Below the pieces are notes generated by a model that worked only from the letters and a program-made list of their open reading frames with translations, searched no databases and was not told where the DNA came from. 64,000 bases of DNA from Mycolicibacterium aromaticivorans JS19b1 = JCM 16368. GTDB taxonomy: Bacteria; Actinomycetota; Actinomycetes; Mycobacteriales; Mycobacteriaceae. The DNA is taken from contig NZ_JALN02000001.1 in assembly GCF_000559085.1 (NCBI RefSeq), positions 3,534,001 to 3,598,000 of the forward strand. Direction: 5' to 3'. Shown piece by piece: positions 18,057 to 26,594 of this stretch (position 1 is the first letter of the stretch; each line of letters starts with the position of its first letter). A program made the position numbers and the translations under genes.

Positions 18057-18171
18057 CCGGGCATCCTCTGCCGAGCAGAGATCCCCGGTCAGCCGACGGT
18101 CGCGTTCCTGGCTAGAAGTGTTGTCCGCGAGCAGGATCCGATGCGATTGTCGTGCATCGCGCGTGTGAGTC

Positions 18172-18303
18172 TCAGCGAGCCTTGACGTTAGCCACGGTTT
18201 GAGTCGGCTGGCCGTCGGACTTGGAGCGCTTGTCGGCCCGTTTTTCTTTGAGAGACTTGCCGGATTTCTTGGACATACCCTGTCGGGGGGATTTGTCGGA
18301 CAT
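18172..18303 (-). CDS. small basic conserved mycobacterial protein (43 aa)
   Basis: A 43-aa Lys/Ser-rich protein beginning MSDKSPRQGMSKKSGKSLKE. I recognise the pattern as a small protein found widely in mycobacteria, without a known role. The ATG at 18303 follows GAAGGG with 6 nt spacing, which decides the start although the frame is open for 27 more codons. The high positive charge suggests binding to nucleic acid or the ribosome; that is inference. Confidence 0.7.
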   Translation of the reverse strand: MSDKSPRQGMSKKSGKSLKEKRADKRSKSDGQPTQTVANVKAR

Positions 18304-18631
18304 CGTCGGCCCTTCAATAGGGGGCCTGTTGGTGGTCCCGGTCCCTCGGACTCTACGCCCGAATCCCCGAAACGTTCCCGACAAGCCAAGTTCTGGCCTT
18401 CCCGACTGGCAAATGTTCCTGTCCCGCAGGATTTTTCACGCGGTCAGCGAGCGGCGAACGCGATCACCGGTCAATACTGTCGACACCAGCCGCACTGCGA
18501 ATGCGGCATCGATCGACGATCCACGAACCTTGGGGTGTAGTGTCAGATGCAGATCCGTTGCATTGGCGGGGACCGTTAGGCTCGGGCTACGTCCATGGGT
18601 CGACCCTGCTAACTCGTGAGGAATTTCCCAC
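18304..18631. other. divergent intergenic region
   Basis: 328 bp between the divergently transcribed 43-aa protein and 44-aa ORF. No convincing gene. It must carry promoters for both sides; no clear -35/-10 pair was seen. Confidence 0.5.
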
Positions 18632-18766
18632 ATGGAAAACTCCGACCTTTTCTCGCATCCCGTCGACACGACGGATGTTCCGTACGAGACGGTCAATGCC
18701 CCTGTCCTGCACCCGATTTTCTCTGGGCTCACCGAGTCCGACTCGCCACAGTCTGCGTCCTCGTGA
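18632..18766 (+). CDS. small ORF (44 aa) coupled to a DUF5994 gene
   Basis: ATG at 18632 preceded by GTGAGGAA. It encodes a 44-aa acidic peptide (MENSDLFSHPVDTTDVPYET, then VNAPVLHPIFSGLTESDS) with sensible composition and no membrane segment. Its TGA (18764-18766) overlaps the GTG of the DUF5994 gene in a GTGA junction, the hallmark of coupled translation. Not recognised; it may be a genuine protein or a leader peptide. Confidence 0.5.
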   Translation: MENSDLFSHPVDTTDVPYETVNAPVLHPIFSGLTESDSPQSASS

Positions 18767-19272
18767 ACGGCATGTCCGGGAGTCGGCGCCTTGCCAGCCC
18801 GGTGCGCATCACCCTGAAACCCACCCTCGGCGGCGACATCGACGGCGCCTGGTGGCCGCATTCCTTCGCGCTTGCCCGCGAACTGCCGGAACTGATCGAG
18901 GCATTGCACCCGGTCCTGGGTGAAATCGTCGATATCAAGATCAACTGGTCTTCGTCGTCCGGCACCCCGGTTCTGAAGACGCTCACGTCGGGAGCGGTGT
19001 CGATGCACGGCTGGAACGACCGCCAGCATCGGCTGATGATTGTCTCCGGCCGTACCGGCTGCGCGCGGCTGCTTGTGGTGCCCAGCTCGACGTCGGTGAA
19101 CTTGGGGCGTCTGGTGATACGGCGCGCTGCCGCGATGGATCCTGGCGCCGAGCACGACAGCTCGATGTGCGATATCGCGGACGCTGTGATTCGTGCGGCA
19201 GAGGCAGAGTGCTCCCTGTGGTCGGCCCAGCTCCTCGAGGCGGCCGCGAAGGTCGAAGCCTCCGCGCCCTGA
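18763..19272 (+). CDS. DUF5994-family protein
   Basis: A 169-aa cytosolic protein of the DUF5994 family, recognised by the core RITLKPTLGGDIDGAWWPHS and LVVPSSTSVNLGRLVIRRAA. The GTG at 18763 overlaps the preceding 44-aa ORF; the ATG at 18772 is an alternative. A second family member lies beyond the transporter at 20721-21176. Function unknown. Confidence 0.75.
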   Translation: MNGMSGSRRLASPVRITLKPTLGGDIDGAWWPHSFALARELPELIEALHPVLGEIVDIKINWSSSSGTPVLKTLTSGAVSMHGWNDRQHRLMIVSGRTGCARLLVVPSSTSVNLGRLVIRRAAAMDPGAEHDSSMCDIADAVIRAAEAECSLWSAQLLEAAAKVEASAP

Positions 19273-19281
19273 CGCTGTCGG

Positions 19282-20616
19282 CTAGCACGCCACGTGGGCC
19301 AAGCGCTGCCGCGGGACGCTGGTTTCGCTCGGCTCGATTGACTCAGGGATGCCCAAGCCACGTCCGGCGGTCTCCGTCAGAAGCAGCACGCTGATCAGGC
19401 TGACCACGGTGAAGCCGGCCATCATCGCGGTGATCGACCAGCTGCCGTACGACGACAGCAGCATGGGGGACAGCACTGGGGGCAGCGCGCCACCCATGAT
19501 GCCGCCGACGTTGTAGGACAGGCCGGCGCCGCTGTAGCGGTAGCGGACCGCGAAGATCTCCGGAATGAATGCGGCCAAGGGGCCCATCATGATTCCGATG
19601 ATGCCGTAGGTCCCGATGATGGCGATGCCGTAGCGGACGGGGTCGCCGGATTGAATGAGCGGAAACAGGATCAGAGTCCAGGGCAACGCCAGTGCGGCGC
19701 CGAACGCCAGGATGCGGCGACGGCCGTAGGTATCGCTCAGGATCGCCGACGCGGCGACGAACGCCAGCGAGCACACGCCGCCGGCCACGCCCACGAGCAG
19801 GATCAGATCCTCGTCATAGTGCAGGTGCGTCGCGGCATAGTTCGGGAAGTAGGTGCCCACCTGGAACGCCAGCATGAACAGGCCCATCACCGCGCCGGCC
19901 GCCAGTACCACCTCGCGGCCTTGGTGCCGCATCGCCTCGGCGAGCGGAACCCCGCTGTGGCCCTCAGCCGCCGACTCGGCGAAGACCGGGCTCTCCTCGA
20001 CGTGCAGCCGGATGTAGAGCGCGACCGCCACCAGCACCGCGCTGATCAAGAATGGGATGCGCCAACCCCATTGCAGGAAGGCCGTTTCCGCGTCGCCGAA
20101 GGCGCCGTGCACCCCAAGGAACACCAGGTTGCCCAACACCAGCGCGGTACCGAGACCCAACTGGGTGAACATGCAGTAAAACCCACGCTTGCGTTGCGGC
20201 GCCTGCTCGGCGCTCATCAGCGCGGCGCCGGCCCACTCACCGCCGACGGCGAAACCTTGCAGCAGTCGCATGCTGATCAGGAGCAGGGGCGCGGCCGCGC
20301 CGATGACGGCGGTGCTGGGGATGAGACCCACGCCGACGCTGGATGCGCCCATGATCACCAGCGTGAACACCAAGGTGTTCTTGCGCCCGATGCGATCGCC
20401 GAAGTGACCGAACACCGCTGCGCCGACCGGCCGGGAGAGAAATGCTGCCGCGAAGGTGCCCAGTGAGGCGATCGTCGCCATCAGTGGACTCAGACCCGGG
20501 AAGAACACGTGGGGGAACACCAGTGCGGCGGCGGTGCCGTAGATCAAGAAGTCGTAGTACTCGATGGCCGAGCCGACGTAGCTGGCGAGCGCGACCCGGC
20601 GCATACCTGTTTCCAT
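19282..20616 (-). CDS. MFS metabolite:H+ symporter (ShiA/ProP/KgtP type)
   Basis: A 444-aa major-facilitator protein with about 12 membrane helices. It has the start ALASYVGSAIEYYDFLIYG, the motif-A loop GHFGDRIGRKNTLVFT between helices 2 and 3, and RLLQGFAVGGEWAGA in helix 4, all typical of the metabolite:H+ symporter family that takes up organic acids and zwitterions such as shikimate, 2-oxoglutarate or betaine. ATG 20616 is preferred to an upstream alternative at 20646. The substrate is not predictable. It is flanked on both sides by DUF5994 paralogues. Confidence 0.88.
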   Translation of the reverse strand: METGMRRVALASYVGSAIEYYDFLIYGTAAALVFPHVFFPGLSPLMATIASLGTFAAAFLSRPVGAAVFGHFGDRIGRKNTLVFTLVIMGASSVGVGLIPSTAVIGAAAPLLLISMRLLQGFAVGGEWAGAALMSAEQAPQRKRGFYCMFTQLGLGTALVLGNLVFLGVHGAFGDAETAFLQWGWRIPFLISAVLVAVALYIRLHVEESPVFAESAAEGHSGVPLAEAMRHQGREVVLAAGAVMGLFMLAFQVGTYFPNYAATHLHYDEDLILLVGVAGGVCSLAFVAASAILSDTYGRRRILAFGAALALPWTLILFPLIQSGDPVRYGIAIIGTYGIIGIMMGPLAAFIPEIFAVRYRYSGAGLSYNVGGIMGGALPPVLSPMLLSSYGSWSITAMMAGFTVVSLISVLLLTETAGRGLGIPESIEPSETSVPRQRLAHVAC

Positions 20617-20720
20617 GACGCAATCGTCGCCAGTGGCGTGCGCCACAGGTATCCACCGGCCAGAGGATCTTCGCAGTTGACCGTGGTGTCCACCGATCGG
20701 TGGACACCACGGACCCTCGC

Positions 20721-21176
20721 CTAGCTGTCGAGGGACGCCGCCAGGAGTTCATCACTGGTCGAGGCATTGTCGGGGGCCGCGGCCGTCATCATGACGGCGT
20801 GCGCCCGATCGGCATCTGTTCCGACAGGTACGACGAGCAGGACCAGCTTCCCGCCGCCAAGCCCCTGGACTTCAACCGTGTTGCTCGGTTGGCGGTTGTA
20901 GCCGTCGAGTCGGACGACTCGTCCGCCGATCAGAATCTTGCCGCGGGCCTTCACCCACTCCGTCATCTTGTACAGGACATAGCTGATGGGGCCGAGGCGA
21001 ACTGACAACACCGCGAGCAGGTCGGGGACTTCCGCCTCGAGGTCGTCGCTATGCGGCCACCACGCCCCGTCAACGCGACCAGTCTGAGGACCCTTAGGCT
21101 TCAGTCTCAAGCGAGGTGTCGCCTGCGGTGGCGGCTCTTTCCAGCCAACTGATGTGCGGACTTCTGGTTGCGTCAT
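20721..21176 (-). CDS. DUF5994-family protein
   Basis: A 151-aa protein beginning MTQPEVRTSVGWKEPPP, paralogous to 18763-19272. The shared core is R(I/L).LKP....G..DGAWWPHS..L..E.P.L, then LD.(W/Y)NRQ and a KLVLLVVPVGTDADRAHAVMMTAA end. ATG 21176 gives a normal family length; the frame is open further upstream but without family features. Transcribed toward the MFS transporter gene, 105 bp before its start. Function unknown. Confidence 0.72.
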   Translation of the reverse strand: MTQPEVRTSVGWKEPPPQATPRLRLKPKGPQTGRVDGAWWPHSDDLEAEVPDLLAVLSVRLGPISYVLYKMTEWVKARGKILIGGRVVRLDGYNRQPSNTVEVQGLGGGKLVLLVVPVGTDADRAHAVMMTAAAPDNASTSDELLAASLDS

Positions 21177-21568
21177 CGGACGCTCCTGTCTGCGGCCATG
21201 AAACCCACCAAGATGGGCGGAAGTGACGCGATGGGTGAACGCGTCCGAAGCATCGCCGTACGTGCAGCCTACTCGCATCGGTACCGACATACGTCCTGAC
21301 CGACAAATCCGGGCAATCGGTTGGAAACCGTTCGTTATCAATGGAAATCGATGTGGACTCGCGCGACGCGGCTGCATGGTGAGTGGCGCCTCCCGCGCTG
21401 TCAGATTCTCTCGCCGGCCGTCGTTCTCGTTCACGGCCTGGTCGCGGGGTGTAGGGTAGGTGGTGTTGGGAATCCAGCCAGTCCGGAATGACTCAGCCGT
21501 CCGCCGCTGACTCGCCGAGCATTCGCTCACGCCGGGCACGTCGGTGACAACCGCAAGACGGGATCACC
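21177..21568. other. divergent intergenic region
   Basis: 392 bp between the DUF5994 gene (minus) and the GT4 operon (plus). No supported gene. It should contain promoters for both; a GGGTAGG near 21457 resembles a sigma-F -10 but lacks a matching -35. Confidence 0.4.
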
Positions 21569-22750
21569 TTGAACCTTCACTCTGTCCTTCCAACAATTGC
21601 GCCTATTGGCGTTCGCCGCCAAGGCTTTTCCGGCATCCCGCGGGTCGGAATTCTGAGTACCTACCCGCCGACGTTGTGCGGATTGGCCACCTTCAGCGCG
21701 GCGTTGGCCGACGGGCTTCGCGTGAACGGTGCCGCCGTCGACGTGGTTCGGATCGCCGATGGAACGCCAAGCGGCGATGTCCATGTCATCGGCGAGTTGA
21801 TCAACGGTGTACCGGCGTCGGTGTCCGCAGGTGTGCAGCTGCTGAACAGATCTGACGTGGTGGTCATACAGCACGAGTACGGGATCTATGGCGGGGCTGA
21901 CGGCGAAGATGTCGTTGACATCATCCGTGGGATACAGGTTCCGACGATCGTTGTTGCCCATACCGTGCTCAAAGAGCCCACGCCGCAACAACGTTGGGTA
22001 CTGGAAACGATAGTGGCCCAAGCCGATCAGGTGGTCGTGATGACCACCGCTGCGCGCGACCGTCTTTGTCTGGGCTACGAAGTCGACAGCCGGAAGATCA
22101 CCACGATTCCGCACGGGGCCACCGTGGTGGCCAGGGCTCATGTCAAACGTGGCGGTCGTCCCACGCTCTTGACCTGGGGCTTGCTGGGGCCGGGTAAGGG
22201 CATCGAGCGAGTGATCGATGCCATGGCCACGCTCAGCGAACTCCCCGGGCGGCCGCTCTATCTGATCGCCGGTCGCACGCATCCGAAGGTTCTCGCCGCG
22301 GAGGGCGATGCCTACCTTGATGCTCTGCGGGAGCGGGCCAAGTGCCGCGGCGTCGCGGACTCGGTGAGATTCGATGTCGCTTACCGGGACAATCAGGCGC
22401 TTGGCGCGATCATTCAGTCAGCGTCGGCGGTGGTCTTGCCTTACGACTCCACCGAACAAGTCACCTCGGGCGTACTGGTTGACGCCATCGCCAACGGACG
22501 CCCCGTCGTAGCGACCGCGTTCCCTCATGCGGCCGAACTGCTCGGCGACGGCACCGGAATCGTCGTGCCGCACGGTGACACGGATGCACTCACATCCGCC
22601 CTGCTTTCAGTGCTGACGCAGCCGCGGATGGCCGGGCAGATGGCGGCAAGGGCACGTCTGTTGGCTCCGACAATGGCGTGGCCGGTGGTTGCGAAGGACT
22701 ATCTGGTTCTGGCTCAACGTCTTCGCTCCAGGATGTCGGCTCTCGTATGA
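21569..22750 (+). CDS. GT4-family glycosyltransferase
   Basis: A 393-aa GT-B glycosyltransferase of family 4 type. The N-terminal acceptor half contains GILSTYPPTLCGLATFS and IQHEYGIYGGADGEDV; the C-terminal donor half has LTWGLLGPGKGIERVIDA, LIAGRTHPKV and the nucleotide-sugar region VLPYDSTEQVTSGVLVDAIANGRPVVAT. No membrane helix. First of three overlapping genes with an alpha-toroid protein and a GH130 enzyme, so it probably makes or extends the same glycan. It starts with TTG at 21569 after a weak ACGGGAT site. Confidence 0.85.
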   Translation: MNLHSVLPTIAPIGVRRQGFSGIPRVGILSTYPPTLCGLATFSAALADGLRVNGAAVDVVRIADGTPSGDVHVIGELINGVPASVSAGVQLLNRSDVVVIQHEYGIYGGADGEDVVDIIRGIQVPTIVVAHTVLKEPTPQQRWVLETIVAQADQVVVMTTAARDRLCLGYEVDSRKITTIPHGATVVARAHVKRGGRPTLLTWGLLGPGKGIERVIDAMATLSELPGRPLYLIAGRTHPKVLAAEGDAYLDALRERAKCRGVADSVRFDVAYRDNQALGAIIQSASAVVLPYDSTEQVTSGVLVDAIANGRPVVATAFPHAAELLGDGTGIVVPHGDTDALTSALLSVLTQPRMAGQMAARARLLAPTMAWPVVAKDYLVLAQRLRSRMSALV

Positions 22751-23766
22751 GCGAGCTGCCGATTCCGAATTTCGACCAACTGCTTCGGATGACCGACCAT
22801 CGCGGGACCTTTGAGCACGCGTGTCTTGACGAACCGCGGCCCGAGCACGGCTATTGCACTGACGACATGGCCCGCGTGCTCGTCGTCGCCGCCCGTGAGC
22901 CCGGTGCCTCCGGTGAGGTCAATCGCCTGGCCGGCGTTGCCGTGCGGTTCCTGAATGACGCCCAAGCCCTCGGTGGTGCCTGCCGGAACCGAATGGATGC
23001 CGCCGGTAAGTGGTTGGACGAGCCGAGCCTGGATGATGCTTGGGGTAGATGCATCTGGGGCCTCGGCACCGCAGTAGCGCACAGCGAGGTCGTATGGGTG
23101 CGCAAGTCAGCGCTGGTTCAGTTCGAACGCGCCGCGCAAGGACGTTCGAAGTGGCCGCGCGCGATGGCATACGCCGCTTTGGGTGCCGTTGAAGTTCTAA
23201 CGGTCCATCCCGACCATCGCGCTGCCCGGAAACTGGTCACCGATTACGCGGTCTCAATTGCCAAGCCGAACGGGGATCCTGACTGGCCTTGGCCCGAGCC
23301 ACGTCTGAGCTACGCCAATGCGGTTCTGGCCGAGGCGATCATTGGCGTGGGCGTGGCGCTGGAGGCACCGAAGCTGTGGCAGCAGGGCCTCGACCTGTTG
23401 GCATGGCTTCTGGATATCGAAACCTTCAACGGGCACCTGTCGCCCACTCCGGTCGCGGGGCGGGGCCCGGGTGACCCTCAACCGGCCTTCGATCAGCAGC
23501 CGATCGAGGTGGCAGCCCTGGCCGACGCCTGCGCTCGCGCTGCTGCCGTCGACGCCGCCGCGCAGTGGAACGACGGAGTGCGAAATGCTTTGGCGTGGTT
23601 CACCGGTGCCAATGATTCCGGCCAGCTGATGTGGGATCCGGCCACCGGCGGTGGATACGACGGGCTGCAGGCTGACGGCATCAACCTCAATCAAGGCGCT
23701 GAATCGACATTGGCAATGATCTCGACGATGCAGCACGGCCGGCGAATATCGTTGCTGCAGAGATGA
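22747..23766 (+). CDS. alpha/alpha-toroid-type glycan protein (often labelled glycosyltransferase)
   Basis: A 339-aa protein starting in ATGA overlap with the GT4 gene. It resembles proteins found beside GT4 and GH130 genes: FDQLLRMTDHRGTFEHA, HGYCTDDMARVLVVAAREP, repeated helical segments and LMWDPATGGGYDGLQADGINLNQGAESTLAMIST at the end. The helix-pair repeats suggest an (alpha/alpha)n toroid as in many glycan-cleaving enzymes. Catalytic residues cannot be assigned from sequence alone. Cytosolic; no signal peptide. Confidence 0.7.
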   Translation: MSELPIPNFDQLLRMTDHRGTFEHACLDEPRPEHGYCTDDMARVLVVAAREPGASGEVNRLAGVAVRFLNDAQALGGACRNRMDAAGKWLDEPSLDDAWGRCIWGLGTAVAHSEVVWVRKSALVQFERAAQGRSKWPRAMAYAALGAVEVLTVHPDHRAARKLVTDYAVSIAKPNGDPDWPWPEPRLSYANAVLAEAIIGVGVALEAPKLWQQGLDLLAWLLDIETFNGHLSPTPVAGRGPGDPQPAFDQQPIEVAALADACARAAAVDAAAQWNDGVRNALAWFTGANDSGQLMWDPATGGGYDGLQADGINLNQGAESTLAMISTMQHGRRISLLQR

Positions 23767-25244
23767 CGTCGATGGAAGTTGATCTCGCCAAGCGCGTCCC
23801 GCTGCGGCTGACGCTTGACAGGTCACGGGTCGTCACCCGGCTCTTCGTACCCGGCCAGGAAGGCTTCGAACAGCAGGACTCCCGGGCGGGAGCGGTACTC
23901 GCGCGCATCCTCGCGCTGAGTGAAGACGAGGTCATGCGCTCGCTGGATGACGTGATCAGCCGTTTCGACAGCCGGCATCGCGATCTGGGCGGCACGTTCC
24001 GGCGACACGCGCGCGAACTCGCCGACCGGCTGCGGCCGGACGCGCGAGTATCCGATGCCCGGATGTTGCTACTGGGCGCCACCTTCAGCAGCGAGTACGC
24101 GATCGAGGGTGCTGCGCTGTGCAATCCCAGCATGGTCGCGCACCCTGACCAGGCCGGAATGGTGGCTGGTGAGCTGCGAATTCTTCTGAGCGTGCGCGGT
24201 ATTGGTGAGGGCCACCGCTCGTCGATCGGTTTTCGGACCGGTGTGGTTGATGCGACCGGTAGTCCCCACATCGACCCTGTAGGTGCGTTCGCCACGCTCG
24301 GCGCGACGGCGCCGGGCGGCTTGGACGCCGCGGTTTTCCGCAGCGAGCTCCACCAGTTCGGCGATGACGGGGACGCGGCCAACTATGTCCTGGAACCACT
24401 CGGGGAGTGCTTCACCCGTACCGACCTGGAGGAGAGGCTGGTCCAACTGCAGTCTCACTCGAGCACCCGTGGACGCGTGCTCGAGACAATCTCCGAGATC
24501 CGCGCGATCGCGGACAGGAGCTACGCTGTTGAATTCCTGGACCAGGTACCGATTTCCGAACGGGTGCTGTGGCCTGCGACACACGCCGAGTCGGTCGGTA
24601 TGGAGGACGCGCGCTTCGTGCGCTTCGTGAACGTCGATGGCTCCGTGACCTTCTACGCCACCTACACGGCTTACAGCGGATCGCGCATAAGCCAACAGCT
24701 GTTGGAGACGGCCGACTTCCGGTCGTTCACCTCGAAGCCCATGGTTGGGCGCGCTGCGGCCAACAAGGGTCTGGCATTGTTTCCGCGTCGCATCAACGGC
24801 CGGTACGCCGGGTTGTCGAGGGCGGATCGCGAGTCGAACTCGATCGCGTATTCGGATCACCCATTCGTGTGGACTGACTCGCGCCCGTGCCAGCGCTCGG
24901 TCGAGGCCTGGGAGGTCTTGCAACTGGGCAACTGTGGTTCACCGATCGAGACCGACGCCGGTTGGTTGGTGCTCACCCATGGGGTCGGCCCGATGCGCAC
25001 CTACCGGATAGGGGCCCTGTTGCTCGACCTGGATGATCCGACGAAAGTGATCGGCCGGCTGCGCGAGCCGCTGCTGAGCCCCGCCCCGGACGAGCAGGAC
25101 GGTTACGTCCCCAACGTGGTCTATTCGTGCGGCGCAATCGTCCACGCCGATACCTTGGTGCTGCCTTACGGGATTGGGGACGCCTCTATCGGGTTTGCGA
25201 CGGTTGCGATGTCCGACCTGATGTCGGCACTCGGGTCGGGATGA
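23763..25244 (+). CDS. GH130-family beta-mannoside phosphorylase/hydrolase
   Basis: A 493-aa protein whose second half is a five-bladed GH130-type domain: SVGMEDARFVRF (family ED.R motif with the likely catalytic Asp), GLALFPRRINGRY, HGVGPMRTYRIGALLLDLDDP, EQDGYVPNVVYSCGAIV and LVLPYGIGDASIGFA. GH130 enzymes cleave or phosphorolyse beta-mannosides, including beta-1,2-linked mannose. About 230 N-terminal residues precede it, longer than simple GH130 phosphorylases. The ATG overlaps the preceding stop by 4 bp, third in the operon. No signal peptide, so it should act in the cytosol on recycled or newly made glycan. Confidence 0.82.
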   Translation: MTSMEVDLAKRVPLRLTLDRSRVVTRLFVPGQEGFEQQDSRAGAVLARILALSEDEVMRSLDDVISRFDSRHRDLGGTFRRHARELADRLRPDARVSDARMLLLGATFSSEYAIEGAALCNPSMVAHPDQAGMVAGELRILLSVRGIGEGHRSSIGFRTGVVDATGSPHIDPVGAFATLGATAPGGLDAAVFRSELHQFGDDGDAANYVLEPLGECFTRTDLEERLVQLQSHSSTRGRVLETISEIRAIADRSYAVEFLDQVPISERVLWPATHAESVGMEDARFVRFVNVDGSVTFYATYTAYSGSRISQQLLETADFRSFTSKPMVGRAAANKGLALFPRRINGRYAGLSRADRESNSIAYSDHPFVWTDSRPCQRSVEAWEVLQLGNCGSPIETDAGWLVLTHGVGPMRTYRIGALLLDLDDPTKVIGRLREPLLSPAPDEQDGYVPNVVYSCGAIVHADTLVLPYGIGDASIGFATVAMSDLMSALGSG

Positions 25245-25429
25245 CGTTCAGACGAACCCGGGTGGTCAACGGCGACAACGACTGGTTGACGGTGAACGAT
25301 ATTGTGCGTGCGGGTGTCCGGCGCTCGGCGCGCGGTCGAGAATTGATTGCAGCCGAGGAGATTTGGGATTCCGAAGGCCGTCATTCAGAGCCTGCGGCTA
25401 TCGCTCCGTCGAGATTCTGGTGGACGTGA
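25241..25429 (+). CDS. possible small ORF (62 aa) overlapping the GH130 stop
   Basis: The ATG at 25241 overlaps the GH130 stop in ATGA and opens 62 codons (MTFRRTRVVNGDNDWLTVND..). The composition is unremarkable and I recognise nothing. Coupled start position is the only support. Confidence 0.25.
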   Translation: MTFRRTRVVNGDNDWLTVNDIVRAGVRRSARGRELIAAEEIWDSEGRHSEPAAIAPSRFWWT

Positions 25430-25454
25430 GCGCAGCGCGGCCGGGCAGGGCATC

Positions 25455-26267
25455 ATGGTCGTTATGAAGCGAGAGGTGGCCGCCCAGCTCGAGGTGGAGA
25501 TCAGCGGTCCGACGACTCTGGAGTTCCAAATCGCCGTCGCGCCGCATCCGGGAGCCGAAGTGTCCGAGGCGTTGTCCTTCGTCCTGAACGGGCTCCCCGT
25601 CGCCGCGGTGGAGATCAGCGGCGAGCATGGCAACCGAATCCACAAACTCGATGTTCCGGTGGGAACGCTGAGGGTCGCCTATGAGGCGACGATCGTGGGC
25701 CGAACGAACCCGGCGCCAGTGACCGAGTACGACTTGTCAAGGTACCTGCGCCCCAGCAGGTATGCGGAGGCTGACAAGTTCTATGGCTTCGCCGCAACGG
25801 AGTTCGGTGACTACCTCGACTCGGAATCGCTGTTGGAGCACGTGGCGTCCTGGGTGGGAAACAGATTGAACTATGTGCCCGGCTCCAGCGACCCGATCGA
25901 TGGGGCGGTGGATACGTTGCTGGCGGGGGCGGGGGTGTGTCGCGACTTCGCCCACCTGGTCGTCGCTCTGCTACGGGCGGTCAACGTGCCCGCCCGAGTC
26001 GTCTCGGTGTACGCGCCGGGTCTGTACCCCATGGATTTTCACGCTGTCGCCGAGGCGTACGTGAGAGGGCAGTGGAGGGTCGTCGACGGAACGCTCTTGG
26101 CGCCGCGGCAAACCCTGGTGCGGATTGCCACCGGCCGTGACGCGGCGGACATTGCCTTCCTGGACAACCATAAGGGCGCAATCACGCTGAACAGACTGGA
26201 GGTCATGGCGATCGTCGACGGCGATCTGCCCAGAGACTCGCTTGATCAACTGGTGTCGATCCAGTGA
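25455..26267 (+). CDS. transglutaminase-like protease/transferase-fold protein
   Basis: A 270-aa protein with a transglutaminase-like papain-fold core. The triad is visible: Cys in GAGVCRDFAHLVVALLRA, His in MDFHAVAEAYV and Asp in WRVVDGTLLAP. A beta-rich N-terminal half (about 1-95) precedes it, as in many bacterial members. The ATG at 25455 follows GCAGGG with 6 nt; ATG 25464 is an alternative. No signal peptide. It lies 210 bp after the GH130 gene on the same strand and could share its transcript. Substrate unknown. Confidence 0.82.
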   Translation: MVVMKREVAAQLEVEISGPTTLEFQIAVAPHPGAEVSEALSFVLNGLPVAAVEISGEHGNRIHKLDVPVGTLRVAYEATIVGRTNPAPVTEYDLSRYLRPSRYAEADKFYGFAATEFGDYLDSESLLEHVASWVGNRLNYVPGSSDPIDGAVDTLLAGAGVCRDFAHLVVALLRAVNVPARVVSVYAPGLYPMDFHAVAEAYVRGQWRVVDGTLLAPRQTLVRIATGRDAADIAFLDNHKGAITLNRLEVMAIVDGDLPRDSLDQLVSIQ

Positions 26268-26346
26268 GCCGAGAGACGATGCCGCACGCATCGTCGAAAC
26301 GAGTCGATCGGCCGCACTGTCTCAGCATTGAGACCACAATCCCGGT

Positions 26347-26547
26347 ATGGATATACAGATTCACCAAGCGGACGGGCGAGTAAGTCGTTACCCAGACGCC
26401 ACCGGCTATGAGCTGATGCCCGATGCGGTGCTCAAGGTTGATGTTGATGGAAGCCTGCTGTTCTTCAATTCACGGTTCTGGCTTCAGCTCGCGGTCGACG
26501 TGGCCGATCCGGACCCGTTCAACGTCAACGCGAACCCATTGAGATAG
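26347..26547 (+). CDS. small hypothetical protein (66 aa)
   Basis: A 66-aa ORF (MDIQIHQADGRVSRYPDATG, then YELMPDAVLKVDVDGSLLFFNSRFWLQL) with a low-Arg, protein-like composition quite unlike the Arg/Pro-rich noise frames around it. It lies 79 bp after the transglutaminase gene on the same strand. No membrane helix, no recognised domain. Confidence 0.5.
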   Translation: MDIQIHQADGRVSRYPDATGYELMPDAVLKVDVDGSLLFFNSRFWLQLAVDVADPDPFNVNANPLR

Positions 26548-26594
26548 CCTCGCGCCTCTGAAACGTGGCGCCGTTGTCGTTCAGCAGCAGCGGC

